DNA of 64,000 bases. Source: Asterias amurensis (taxonomy: Eukaryota; Echinodermata; Asteroidea; Forcipulatida; Asteriidae). Both the position numbers and the translations under genes were made by a program. Shown here piece by piece: positions 9,609 through 22,900 of this stretch. Position 1 is the first letter of the stretch, and each line of letters starts with the position of its first letter. Below the pieces are notes generated by a model, which saw only the letters and a program-made list of their open reading frames with translations, did not search any database and was not told the origin of the DNA. The stretch lies in the NCBI RefSeq assembly GCF_032118995.1, contig NC_092657.1, forward strand, positions 9,053,391 through 9,117,390. Direction: 5' to 3'.

Positions 9609-12500
9609 ATCCGTCAAAAGCCCATAGGTTTAACCAGGGCATTTTGTTAAAGCCAAAAATCATACTTGGCTTAGTATAAAAGAGTCAGACCCTATATTAT
9701 ATTAAAGCTTAGGTCTTGAAGTTTCAGTTAAATGTAATTTGCATAAATTAAATAATTAATTAACTAAGTTATAACGACATGAATATTTAATTAGCCAATC
9801 TTTAGATTGCCATATCTCACAAACTAAACGTCCGATCGCAATTTTTTTTTCAATTTTGTACTTTTTGGGTACTGTATAACAATTCCATGGCCTTAAAATC
9901 CGGACGACGTCACCATGACGTCATGTATTGCACGTTTTGTGTCTGTGCACAAACACAATGGCTCTTCAAATGTCAACATTTAAATGGTCAAAAACTTAAT
10001 AACTTCAAAATTATTTATCTGTTAGTTCCCTAAATTTGATATGTTGTGTTGAATAATATACTGATTCTAAAAATAATGGTTTCCGTCCATTAAAACCAAT
10101 CAAGGGACGTCTATCATTAACGAATAAATTAAAATCTTGCCGTCATGGGTACAACGTAGTACTTCTGGATGTAGTCACTAAACTGGGTGCAGTCGCTTTC
10201 ATGTGGCTGTACACTTTCTCTATGGGTGTTTGCAATACAGTGTGGACCTGTTTGGATTGAGGACTTACTTGAGGGGAGTCTACGACGCTGTCCCGATGTT
10301 GGCATCGTTGTATTTTTTTTCTAACCGTGTTCTGGACATACTCCATTGGATTTGTACACAACCAATGGGCATACATTGGGTTCGTTTCAGGCGACGAGCG
10401 TGGACGACGAAAATACACCTTTGGGATTTGGAATGATCTCAGGGGTAAATAGTCGTCAAGTTTGCGAGTCGCCTGAACAAATCCCAGTATTTTAGCTTTA
10501 CTTTGGGAAATTACCGTGTCAAACAAAAACTCTTTGACGGGGTTAGAAAAGCGAAGAGTTTATTATGTTTGGAAAAAACAGTGTTTTTCGGGTGTTTGTT
10601 GTTTCAACAATTGCAGAAATGAGCAGGAAACCTGCATATGAGCATGGAGCAATATCATGATATGAGGCATGGTATAATAGTGTCTGGTTCACTAGTGTGG
10701 TTATAGCATACATTGCTGTGTTAAGCTACTTTGGGGGTTTATAAGAATAATTTCTTCGAAATATGGACCAATTTCGACATGTTCCTTCTGCCTCTAGGTT
10801 GTCTGCTTACTTTTTAAGGAAGGAGCTTGTGGATGAAGGATTGATCCCCAACAGCCGGACTCCAGTGGCTTACACAAACTGCACAAACGTTTTCTTCTTT
10901 TAGTTTGAACCAGTATTTAGGATTTCAATTAAGAATTACAAAAACTTCTCAACTTCATGGGGTTTAGTGTGGCACAAAGACAAGCGTAAGGACCATTCTG
11001 TAAATTAATGATGAATCAAAGATGTTTTGTTACCCAATGCAAATCTTTATTGTTCAGCACTCTTAATGTTTACAGTTCAAAATTTATTGCTGATCACATC
11101 AAGTAACACTCTGAAAAAAGTTTGCCTTACACGTAGGTGTTAAATTGTACATTAGTACAACATCCCTTACTCTTTAATAATGAGGAATAGTAACAATTGG
11201 CGTGACTAGCTCTATCATGGGCGACCATAATATTCAAGTAAATTTCAACGTCTGGAAATACATATATAACGATACGCTTCATTCCAAAAGTAGGGGTTTA
11301 ACGATATGATCACCCTAATTACAACTAAGCCTGGGGTGACTAGTGATTACTTCTTGGCTACTCTCGTCTTTGACTCTTTAGTAGCGACTAATTTTTAATT
11401 ACCAAGATGCATTGCGGCTTATTGCGGCATGCTGGCACTATATAAATGTTGGAAAAATTGTGCTGAAAAGACTAAAGGATTGTGTCACTGATTAATAGTC
11501 GTAAGCAACACGATTGGTTCACAATTGTTGGTTTTCAGTGAACTTTCTGAACAATCATGGAGAGCTAGCAGTGCTGCATTACTGCACAAAGTATAACATT
11601 ATTACACATGCCTCTATTACATTCATTAGTATCTTCCACTTTTATATTGCACACTGCGGATTGCGAGTGTCAATGCATCACGCTCTGCATACAGAGAGTG
11701 CAAAAATTACATTATAAATTTTGTGCAAGTGCAAGCTGTTTGTCGCGCGAAAAACGGCTACTCTCTGTTAACAAAATGGCGTACCTAGGCAATTTTAAGA
11801 AACAGTGACGCTCCTTACATGCATTAAAGCTTTGCTAGTAATTCTTCGGACGAGTGACGAAAAACGAGTCACGTAAACGGCTATAAATAAAATAAAATGG
11901 TTCAAAAATTGCAAATGAAGTTGTTTGTTTCTTTTTTAAATGAGGGTGAGACTGGAAAATGGCTCCAAAATAACACACGTGCTTGTGCAATATGGTAAAA
12001 TATAGGGCGTTTGCATCCCAGATCCAACTCTGCCTTCGGCCTCATTAAAATTGGGACGCAGAAGCGCTATGTTTTTCTGTATTCCACTTGCGCTTGTGTG
12101 ATAAGTGATATGTATAACACACAATCAGATCCTTGCCATTTAATTGGAGGACTGTCCGTCACGTGATAGCAAATAAATTCAAGTACTATTGCACGGTACG
12201 TCACTAACCATGCATTTTTTGTTGCATCCGAAAAGTACTATTGCACACCGAGTACAAACATCACTGCTTGCGCATGTCTAGTCTTTGGTAACGCAGCAGT
12301 GTTACAATGCACATACTACATTTGGCATCCGAGTGTCTCAAATAGCTGTACAGAACGCACATTGTCACTGTTGAACCCAACAGGCCGACCCGAAAGAAAC
12401 GGGTGTAATTTCACAATTAAAAATTGTAGGCCTACAGTTTGTTTGTTTTGAAAGTTGTATCCTCCAATCAAAATGACAAAGATCTACTTCGATGTCATAT
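9609..12500. other. Mostly unassigned intergenic DNA
   Basis: AT-rich with no gene I can recognise. It contains a minus-strand open frame (10143-10526, listed separately). A short plus-strand frame of 46 codons at 10763-10903 (starting MDQFRHVPSASRLSAYF) looks faintly protein-like but has no family match that I know. Confidence 0.5.
10143..10526 (-). CDS. Unidentified 127-codon open frame
   Basis: I do not recognise this protein. It is open for 127 codons and the frame continues a little upstream of the first listed start (through a phenylalanine-rich segment). It is rich in Ser, Gln, Pro and basic residues, with one RRPRSSPETNP-type stretch, and shows no signal peptide, membrane segment or Cys/His cluster. 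It could be a decayed exon or mobile-element remnant, or chance. The opposite strand is also open for 77 codons over the same place, which argues for caution. Confidence 0.2.
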   Translation of the reverse strand: MFDTVISQSKAKILGFVQATRKLDDYLPLRSFQIPKVYFRRPRSSPETNPMYAHWLCTNPMEYVQNTVRKKIQRCQHRDSVVDSPQVSPQSKQVHTVLQTPIEKVYSHMKATAPSLVTTSRSTTLYP

Positions 12501-12505
12501 AAAAC

Positions 12506-12668
12506 AAATAATGAATGTTTTTCATTTGTGCAATAGTGCAAATATTTTCATTTGTTGAAAATGGTTCGTTCCATGTAACTCGGCTCCGCCTCGGGAATAG
12601 ATCATTCCATCTTTCAACTCATGAACATATTCGCACCATTGCACTCATAAACATTCATCATTTGTATA
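12506..12668. mobile_element. MITE-like inverted repeat (about 60-bp arms)
   Basis: The left arm (12506-12566, ending TTGTTGAAAATGG) and right arm (12608-12668, beginning CCATCTTTCAACTC) are imperfect inverted copies sharing AATGAATGTTT / AAACATTCAT and GTGCAATAGTGC / GCACCATTGCAC. The loop is about 40 nt. There is no coding capacity. Confidence 0.65.
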
Positions 12669-12814
12669 ATATCTCATGATCCCTTAACATTCTTAATAAT
12701 AAAAATAAAAGTGGCTTCTTATACAGCGCTCAGGTCCGCCATGCAGTGACGCTCATGGCGCTTCAACATTATTACCTTTGGTTACTGGTCATTGCTTAAA
12801 TCATTCCTTAAACC

Positions 12815-13060
12815 ATCTCAGCTCCCTGGGGAGTATACAGCCTGTGCCGCCAAATATGTAGCGCAATCAAAGTTAATCAATCACAAGAACTAACTCTGCC
12901 CTCACAGGTACCCATTTATCCTGGGTGGAGAGAGGCAATTATAGTGAAGTGTCATGCTCAGGGACACAATTGTCACAACCGGGATTCGAACCCACACTCC
13001 GCTGAACAGAATCACCAGAGCTTGAATTCGGTACTCTAATCTGCTCAACCACGACACACC
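12815..13060 (-). mobile_element. tRNA-derived SINE
   Basis: On the minus strand the head carries a B-box-like GGTTCGAATCC (12982-12992) preceded by a tRNA-like A-box region (GTGGTTGAGCAGA, near 13040-13055) about 50 nt upstream. That is the internal RNA polymerase III promoter layout. A non-tRNA body follows (CCACCCAGGATAAATGGG and so on) down to about 12815. It is not a tRNA gene: the cloverleaf arms are not maintained. The 3' tail and target duplication are unclear. Confidence 0.75.
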
Positions 13061-14340
13061 CTATACAATGATGCATGTCCCTGGTTGAATCAGTTAGCCC
13101 ATTAATAGCACACTGTCTTCACTTCAAGGGCTGTTAAATACTATTATCACATTAACAACTTGTAACTAATACAAAAATGCATCGTTAACATTCTGATTAT
13201 TAATTTTAGTGCTGCAGAAGTAACTCCAACTAAATTGTTTAAAATTTAGAAAATGTAACATGGCTTAACAATACAGCTGTCCTGAGAAGCAACAAGAGGG
13301 TAGACAGCACATGGTGACTCACTGGGTGAAGATAGATGAGTATCAGATGGTCAATTGTTTGTTTCAGATGAACATACATGGCAAGGTTGCACACTCCAAT
13401 TAAGACTAGTCCTGTAAAAAAATTTACAACATATATTAAGTGTACTGTATTCTACGAAAATAACTTACACTAATCAACTATGTAACATACCCAGAAATGC
13501 ACAGGATCTAAATTTGTTGAGAATATAAACACCTTCAGTTACACCTTTAAATATCCTGAAATATAGAAGTTGATGTCAATAACTATCATTGCCGTTTTTT
13601 TAAACCATGTACCTTAGTTAACAGTGCAGTTAATTTATGACATGTATGATACATGTACGTCACACAAGTACAACAATTATTTACATCTTATACTGAGTTA
13701 CAGCATTTTAAGCACGAAATGGACCTTGTGGACAGATAACAATCCACGTTCTACAAGCTTTAACATGCACTTTTATTGTGGCATTCATCAAATAGTAAAC
13801 TTACCAACATCAAGATGTTCACAACATTAAAACTGTGAGATATGGCCCATGTAGATCACGTTTGTAAAGATCCAGCAATAAGGTTGATCAAGACACTCAG
13901 CATACAGTTCTAATAAGAAATAGGTATTCAGTTTGTACATCAAACAAAGAATTTATAACAACATTTTTCATTAAATTGTTCATGTTTGGAAACTCTTTGG
14001 AAATTTATTGCGTATGTTAAACATCAATGTTGCTTGTAAACAACAACAAACACATACCAAACACATGTCAGATAAGGTAACAAACACAAAAATACATTAA
14101 CATTAATATTAAAAGATGAACAAAACAATAATTAATCAGACATCACCTTATTTTATTTTTTTTACTTTGCCACTGAACTGAGGAAATGAATACATTGTAC
14201 ATAAACTGAACAGTATGTATTTAGTGTATCTGTTTTTCTCTTAGCACAGACATAATATCATTAACCATTCTTAATTCTAAGATCCATTTCCATGATGAAC
14301 AATACTCACATTAATATAGTACAAACTCACCTTTAAGGTT
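13061..14340. other. Intergenic, no gene seen
   Basis: AT-rich sequence. Open frames are short and lack domain features. It ends at the start of the 67-bp minisatellite. Confidence 0.55.
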
Positions 14341-16165
14341 GACACACTGTGTGATGAAGACTACCAGATAAGTAAGGGGCATGGTGTCACCTCACTGTAT
14401 GTACAGTAGACAGAGTGTTTGATGGAGACTCCCAGATAAGTAGGGGGCATGGTGTCACCTCACTGCAACACAGTGGACAGAGTGTGTGATGAAGACTCCC
14501 AGATAAGTAGGGGGCATGGTGTCACCTCACTGTTGCACAGTAGACAGAGTGTGTGATGGAGACCCCCAGATAAGTAGGGGGCATGGTGTCACCTCACTGC
14601 AACACAGTGGACAGAGTGTGTGATGAAGACTCCCAGATAAGTAGGGGGCATGGGTGTCACCTCACTGTTGCACAGTAGACAGAGTGTGTGATGGAGACCC
14701 CCAGATAAGTAGGGGGCATGGTGTCACCTCACTGCAACACAGTAGACAGAGTGTGTGATGAAGACTCCCAGATAAGTAGGGGGCATGGGTGTCACCTCAC
14801 TGTTGCACAGTAGACAGAGTGTGTGATGGAGACCCCCAGATAAGTAGGGGGCATGGTGTCACCTCACTGTTGCACAGTAGACAGAGTGTGTTATGGAGAC
14901 CCCCAGATAAGTAGGGGGCATGGTGTCACCTCACTGTTGTACAGTAGACAGAGTGTGTGATGAAGACTCCCAGATAAGTAGTGGGCATGGTGTCACCTCA
15001 CTACAACACAGTAGACAGAGTGTGTGATGGAGACTCCCAGATAAGTAGGGGGCATGGTGTCACCTCACTGTTGCACAGTAGACAGAGTGTGTGATGGAGA
15101 CCCCCAGATAAGTAGGGGGCATGGTGTCACCTCACTGCAACACAGTGGACAGAGTGTGTGATGAAGACTCCCAGATAAGTAGGGGGCATGGGTGTCACCT
15201 CACTGTTGCACAGTAGACAGAGTGTGTGATGAAGACTCCCAGATAAGTAGGGGGCATGGGTGTCACCTCACTGTTGCACAGTAGACAGAGTGTGTGATGG
15301 AGACCCCCAGATAAGTAGGGGGCATGGTGTCACCTCTCTGCAACACAGTGGACAGAGTGTGTGATGAAGACTCCCAGATAAGTAGGGGGCATGGGTGTCA
15401 CCTCACTGTTGCACAGTAGACAGAGTGTGTGATGGAGACCCCCAGATAAGTAGGGGGCATGGTGTCACCTCACTGTTGTACAGTAGACAGAGTGTGTGAT
15501 GAAGACTCCCAGATAAGTAGTGGGCATGGTGTCACCTCACTACAACACAGTAGACAGAGTGTGTGATGAAGACTCCCAGATAAGTAGGGGGCATGGTGTC
15601 ACCTCACTACAACACAGTAGACAGAGTGTGTGATGAAGACTCCCAGATAAGTAGGGGGCATGGTGTCACCTCACTGTTGCACAGTAGACAGAGTGTGTGA
15701 TGGAGACTCCCAGATAAGTAGGGGGCATGGTGTCACCTCACTACAACACAGTAGACAGAGTGTGTGATGAAGACTCCCAGATAAGTAGGGGGCATGGTGT
15801 CACCTCACTACAACACAGTAGACAGAGTGTGTGATGGAGACTCCCAGATAAGTAGGGGGCATGGGTGTCACCTCACTGTTGCACAGTAGACAGAGTGTGT
15901 GATGGAGACCCCCAGATAAGTAGGGGGCATGGTGTCACCTCACTGCAACACAGTAGACAGAGTGTGTGATGGAGACCCCCAGATAAGTAGGGGGCATGGT
16001 GTCACCTCACTGTATGTACAGTAGACAGAGTGTGTGATGAAGACTTCCAGATAAGTAGGGGGCATGGTGTCACCTCACTGTTGTACAGTAGACAGAGTGT
16101 GTGATGAAGACTCCCAGATAAGTAGGGGACATGGTGTCACCTCATTGTTGTACAGTAGACGGAGC
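14341..16165. repeat. 67-bp minisatellite, about 27 units
   Basis: Head-to-tail copies of a 67-bp unit containing GACAGAGTGTGTGATG, ACTCCCAGATAAGTAGGGGG and CATGGTGTCACCTCACTG. Units differ at a few fixed positions (GAAGACTCC/GGAGACCCC, TTGCACAGTAG/CAACACAGTGG), and neighbouring blocks share variant patterns, so the array grew by multi-unit duplication. It lies about 0.8 kb downstream of the Helentron ORF and may belong to that element's 3' region. The frame is not open through the array. Confidence 0.95.
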
Positions 16166-16970
16166 ATAGTGTCATGACTTAAGCAGTCAATTGTTCTTGG
16201 TGCTACATGTCCTCTCTGTATGTAAAATTCACAATCAAAACTTTCAATTATTTATTTTCATTGTCAAATAAGTAACAATCCATCAAGTTAATACTAATAC
16301 TTCATCATCCACTTTCAGAATCAATTAATTTCCTGCTGAACAGATTTTAAGTCTAAATACATTGATAACTTTGCACACTTTTTAGTTAATTAAATTACAT
16401 TCCCATAACTTTCTCACTAAAGTAAAGATCTACATTGATCATGATGTGTTATTTATTGTTGCTCTTTTTATGATGCTTTATTTCTTGTTTATAATGTTCT
16501 TGTAAATTGTGCGTTTTTTCATTCGTAGGGCTAGGTTCTTATTGATGCTATAACCTCCAATGTGAAATCAGTCATCATGTATACTTCAGCCAATTTTTCA
16601 TTAAACAAACTTAAACATCCATCTTCTGCTTTCTTACAATAAATATGATCTTGTTTGACCTTTTTTTATGTATGAGTCCATTCATTATCACCTTGTATTT
16701 TGAATTAGTTTCCTGATGTCTTGTAGAAAAAAATAAACAAACAATCTCAGAAAAATCATACTGTTTTCAGCTGTTTAATTGATTAGTGTCATTTACAGAT
16801 GCTATATTAGTTTATTGAAAAACTTATTTGATATTGTGTAATTATTTTAATATTGCTGTGCTGCAGTAGTAATGTGTCAATCTTATTTATACTTAAAATA
16901 ACAGCTGATGTTTTAAAAATTTTAATCTGTAAAATAATGTTTGTGATGGCTAAGCTTGTTTTCTTTGTCA
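16166..16970. other. 3' flank of the Helentron ORF
   Basis: AT-rich, without coding signs. Minus-strand AATAAA signals include one at 16971-16976 directly after the stop codon. No terminal hairpin/CTRR-type end could be fixed here. Confidence 0.5.
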
Positions 16971-16976
16971 TTTATT
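16971..16976 (-). terminator. Possible polyadenylation signal of the Helentron ORF
   Basis: AATAAA on the minus strand directly adjoins the TGA stop (TGA-AATAAA). If used, the 3' UTR would be only a few tens of bases. Confidence 0.45.
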
Positions 16977-19900
16977 TCAAAGTTTAATTTGAATAGCCTC
17001 ATGGTAGCTATAATATGTAGGAATGACCTCAGTTTGAATAGATTCTAAACCTCTCACGTAGACATGATCAATTAATGTTCCCTTCTCAGTTGTAGCATCT
17101 TCAACACACTGCTTATAACCATGCTCACTCATCAACTTCACAATGCTCGATTTACAGTTTGTGTTGACACTTAAAATATCGTCATTAAAGTCTCCCATTA
17201 TTATACACCTATTGGTAACCTTGTGCAGCTCATTCAGAAGCATTGTCATATTGGATATAAATTCCCGAAGCACATATGATACAGGTCGATAAATAACAAC
17301 AACTACTAATGACACACTAGAAATGATCTGAAAAGCAATATATTCAATGTTTTGGACAGGCAGCATAAGTCTACTTGTTGTTTGATTTGTTTTACTGTAT
17401 GCAGCTACACCTCCATGACACTGTTGTTGTAACAACTGAGTCAGTTCACTAGAATCATTATATGAGAAACATCTTGGTTGGTGGTAGCTTTTGAAATCAT
17501 TTAGTTGCATGTCAAACTGTATTTGATCTTCAGTCCAAGTTTCTGTCAGACAAATAAATTCAGCTTTCATCATGACATTGTTACATTTTAAATCCATATA
17601 ATGAGACTGCAATCCCTGGATATTATGCATCATAATGGTCATATTACCTGGTGTACTACCTATATTATCTTCATCAATAAATTTTGGCATAGTATTCAAT
17701 GCATCAGCAACAGCTTCATTACAATATATGTACTTTTCATCAAAGCCTTCTATAACCAGACCTTCCAGTGATGTAACACGACTAAGACTCACATAAGCTT
17801 GTCCAGATGCAAATGTTTTATCAAGAGAAACAACAGCTCTGTCTGTAGTCATTCCTTGTACTTTGTGTGCTGTGCATGCAAAAGATAACTTGAGCGGAAA
17901 TTGATGCCGTACACATTTTTTTCCAACTTGTTCTTCCACAGTCTCAATAGACACACTTTCTTTATCACTTGAACATGCAGCAGATTTTCTTTTCAATTTC
18001 ATTCCTACTTTGGCATCATCAAACTTTACATGAATACACTTGGCTTCATTAGGTTTATCCTGTGACATTATTATCTGTGATACAGTGGCAAAAGCGCCGT
18101 TAACGAGGCCATCAGATGTATCTATATTCTTAGTCAGCATGATTCTAGCACCTACACCCAGTAATAGTGATTGTGATAAGCTTCCAGAAGAATTCTTCAG
18201 TGGTTTTCCTCGTCTTATCTTAGCGTTTCTTGTATCTGTCTCATAATCCTTTGCTTCAATATACACACAATCTGAACACTTTGAATGCAGAAGTTTTAGA
18301 TTTTGTTTATCTACCTGTTTATTACATGGGTATATATGAAGAGCATCATTCCACTCTTCACCTGTCTGACGTCCTTTCAACATTTTTATATCCTCCTCCC
18401 TCAAGGCTTCATGCTTCTTTCTGACTCTTAGTCTGTTCAGTGTCTTTGCAAAGTTAACATCTTCCTTCTGTCTCATTATTTCATTCAGTTCAACAACCTT
18501 GAAATTGTCACTCCATAGATCACAAATGACATTACTGTGGTACAGAGACTTTGCTTTCACTGGAGGTAACTGATAGAAGTCTCCAACAGCTAAAATGCTG
18601 ACATTTCCAAAAGGGGATTGATTCCGGCATTGCTTGATCTGTCGCAAACGTCCATGGATATAACACAGTAATTTCTGACTAACCATTGAAACCTCATCTA
18701 TAATCAATATCTGCAGCTGACCAAGTTTACTGCGAAGTGTACTTATCTTTTCTTCACCAAGTGGTTGATAAGGTAATCTCATTTCTGTTGGAATTGATAA
18801 TCCACTGTGAACAGTAGCACCACTTACATTAAATGCAGCCACACCTGTTGGAGCCGTTATTAATACTGATACATCATCAGGGGTTTTCATCATTGATCCA
18901 AGTATTCGTGTTGCTTCATATTCTACACACTTTACTAACAAAGACTTCCCAGTTCCTGCACCACCAGTGAGAAATACTTGAAATGCATCTGGTTTTTTAC
19001 CATTAGCCTTGTCCATGCACCACTGTCTTATTTTATAGAATACCTGCTTCTGTTTACTATTTAATAATCTCAGCATTTTGAATGCATTGACTTTTAAAGT
19101 TCTTGATGAATGAACTTCTATATCACATACTTTTTCCTCTTTCTTGTCAGGTTTCAAGTCTGGGATGTTAAACTCATCTTCACTTTCATCTATATCCGGT
19201 TGCCGTTGCTCTTTACATTCATCTCGTTCCTGTTCAGTTTCTGGACTGATTAAGGCCCATGCATCTTCCTGTACACCAAAATTCTCAAGATGTAATTCTG
19301 CTGCCTCCAATGACTCAATATCTACTTCAAACCTTGAACGATTGCCTTCCACTACACATTTTACAGATTGTAAACTTCCAAGTATAGTGACAAAACCTTT
19401 CTCAAAGAATTCCTGATAGGTTTCAAATTGTGATGGTTTCAATTGGGCATCAATTCGGTATGGAAGAAAAAGTTGTAAAATACTTTGATAGTATTTCTCT
19501 GCAGATTTGGTGGCTGAAAATCTGGGATACCTTACAACAGCAGGATCAGTTCTTGAGCGTTTCTGTACATGTCCCAAGTCATTCTTTAATGCATAAACAG
19601 ACATTCTGTTCTCAGATGGCACACTACAAGCCTCTCCATTATAAATTACTCTGTACTCTGAACAAAATGATGCTAGACACATTGAATCAAATGTGTTTGA
19701 GTCTGGTCTTGCTTTGTAACGATCATTCTTACTAATCATCCACACACCTTCTTCATTGTCATCACTACATGAATCATCACGTGATTTGTTCTGAATAACA
19801 CTCAACGGCAAACTCATTCGTACAGCATTCTCTCCAAGGGGTATGAACTCGACCTTTCTAGAACACTCTTGAAGTCTTAATGTACAGCAACGATAAACTG

Positions 19901-22900
19901 CTTCTTGAGCTGACACTTCTCGATTCTGCAAATAAACACTTCCAATTTGTTTCATACTTTGTTTAGCATCTGAACTGCCCTGTTCAGCCTCATTCTGTGC
20001 ATGCTTCAGTAGTTGTCCCATTTCATTTTCTGCCTTAGATAAATAACCTACTAAGTAGCATACACAAGCGTATACATCAGTAATGTATTGTATATCCATG
20101 TTCGCATTCCAACATCTTAACAAATCTGGATTGTACTGATTAACCCACGCATCTTGGGGCTCTCTTTTCAACACAATATTCACCTTTTTAGTAAGCGCAT
20201 CATTGGCTTCCTCAAATTCAACCTGCGTAATTCCAATCTTCGTGAACAGTTCATCAGTTGTCATGTGTTCGTTTGCCTCATCATTGACCGCACTCCATAC
20301 TGATTTCAACAGGTCCTTGGCCTCATTTTCAGTTGGTGTATTATCTACTTTATCATATTGATCATCAATATCCATTGGAACTGGATTAGCAACAAATGTT
20401 CTCATTGATGGTGGCCTTGGAAAATTAAATCGACAGTCTGTGTTTTTTTTTTTGCACGACTTTGAATGTCTCTTAGAATGTTGTTGTACACTGGAGACTA
20501 TTTCATTCAACTCCACATCTGATTGCTTTGATGGCAATGCACAACTTACATACTTATCAACAAACTCTGCTACTTCATTATCAATTGATGTACTCAACTT
20601 AGGTGCACCTTCAATCCAAAATAGACAATGAGTGTGAGGTGAGCCTCTTTGCTGAAATTCTACTCTGTAGAAATAGTCTTTGACTTTACCTATCGGTGCT
20701 GCACTCGACATTATCACATCTTTAAGAAATGTATGAAATCGTTTATCAAACATTCTGGCAACAGTTACAGGGTTACTCCTCAATAACAGACATTTGTCAT
20801 TCCAGTCCAATTCGTCAAGACTCCTTGTGTCACCTTGTTGTCTGAGTAGCGTATTGAGTAATTCAGGCCATCTCATATCTGCTGCAGAAAATGAACAAAA
20901 CCATGTAGGTATACCAAGCTGTCTAACCATTGCTAAAATATTCTTCTGACAAGCACTCCAAAAAGGTGGTGTTCCTCGGATAGGCTTTAAGAACTTGTAT
21001 CCCTGGTCTGATTTAAGCATATCTTTCAACTTCTCTTTGTCATTAAGCATTCTAGCAGTGACCTTTCTACCATCATTAGTTTTGCCTGAGCCTTTCCTTA
21101 GTGCAACAGAGACACTGGATATAACTTGCTGAATTTCAGACATATATTGAGCATAAAATATATACTGGGTACTTTTGGCAAATCTGTTATCAACATTCAT
21201 CAATCTATTGTTGAAATATCTAGAGAGTGTTAATCTAACATCACGCTTATCACTAAAGACAGGTTCACCTCTTGGAAACAGTACCGGGAAACATTTAGCC
21301 TCATTATTTTCTTCCATAAGCACTCTGATTGGACTATTTCCCTCACATGGTGCAACACAATACACATCATCAAAATACTGATCAAGAACTTCCTGTCCAA
21401 TATTGGCAGGCTGCATGCATGTATCTAATGGTATTCCTCTTAACCTTTCTTCATCTGTTTCATTCTTTTCTATATCAATCTCATTTTCATCTTTCTCTAT
21501 TACTTCATTATCTTCTTCTTCATCCTCCTGCTTACACAAAGAGTTATTCCAGTCTGTATCAATTTCAATATCACGATACCACTTATTGTTCTGCTTAAGA
21601 TAACGTAAGGCAGTCTCAACATGTTCCTTGTTCACAAATTGATATTGGAAATATCCTTTATAGGCCAGTTTCCTCTTGAGCTTGACACGGATCATCTGAT
21701 CATCATTTTGAGGTCTTGGTAAAGATTTCACTGTTTCTGAAGTATTTGATGGGACGCACACGATTGGACCACGCACTCCAAATTGTCCCCCTTTAGGCAA
21801 TGCTATCAACTTTACAAATGGAATATTAAGTGCAATTAAATTCTCTTCTAGCCTGTTCAAATTTGCCAACTCTTCAGGAATTTCTGCCAGTTGTAAATTA
21901 TTGCAAAAAGCTTCTGGTGGTATTTTTCCTCTCAGTAATTTGCGATCACAGGTATAGCATATCCAGAGACAAGACCTGCTCGATTCTGACACAGCACACA
22001 ACAGTCTACAATTGTCATCACATATGTGTAGATAGTTCTCATTGATACAATCTGTATTTCTGTATTTACTTTTGTTACATTTGACAACTTGTTTACGAAA
22101 TAAAAGTCTCAAACACACAGCACAAACATACTCTGGTCCTTTTGATATTTCCTTCTTGAAATCTGAAATCACATTGTTTATGTTATGTTTCTTCCCTTTC
22201 TTCATAGTTACACGACTGCTATTCTGTCTTTTAAGATTCTGCCTAAAATTTGCATCATCGTGGTACCTTTTTTTTGTCATTTCAATAACATTCCTCCTAA
22301 ACTGTTCATTGTTATGATACTTAGATGCTGAAGCTTTCAATACTTTATTTCTATAATAAATGTCATTACGGTATTTGTGAGCATTTTTGTCAATCAATGC
22401 ACTTCTGAACGTCTCATTGTTGTAATATTTCACCTCACTAGCTTTTTTAACATCAGACCTAAATTCATCATTTTCCTCATACTTAAGTTTGCTTGCATTC
22501 TTAACATCAGACCTGAATTCATCATTTTCCTCATACTTAAGTTTGCTTGCATTCTTAACATCAGACCTGAATTCATCATTTTCCTCATACTTAAGTTTGC
22601 TTGCATTTTTAACATCAGACCTGAATTCATCATTTTCCTCATACTTAAGTTTGCTTGCATTCTTAACATGAGACCTGAATTCATCATTTTCCTCATACTT
22701 AAGTTTGCTTGCATTCTTAACATCAGACCTAAATTCATCATTTTCCTCATACTTAAGTTTGCTTGCATTCTTAACATCAGACCTAAATTCATCATTTTCC
22801 TCATACTTAAGTTTGCTTGCATTCTTAACATGAGACCTGAATTCATAATTTTCCTCATACTTAAGTTTGCTTGCATTCTTAACATGAGACCTGAATTCAT

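Noticed and set aside
12974-13060. tRNA gene (B-box-like GGTTCGAATCC)
   Set aside because: Acceptor and anticodon arms do not pair and a SINE body follows; a tRNA-derived SINE head instead.
14341-16165. Regular repeat array considered as CRISPR
   Set aside because: Units are contiguous 67-bp copies with no unique spacers, in a eukaryotic genome.
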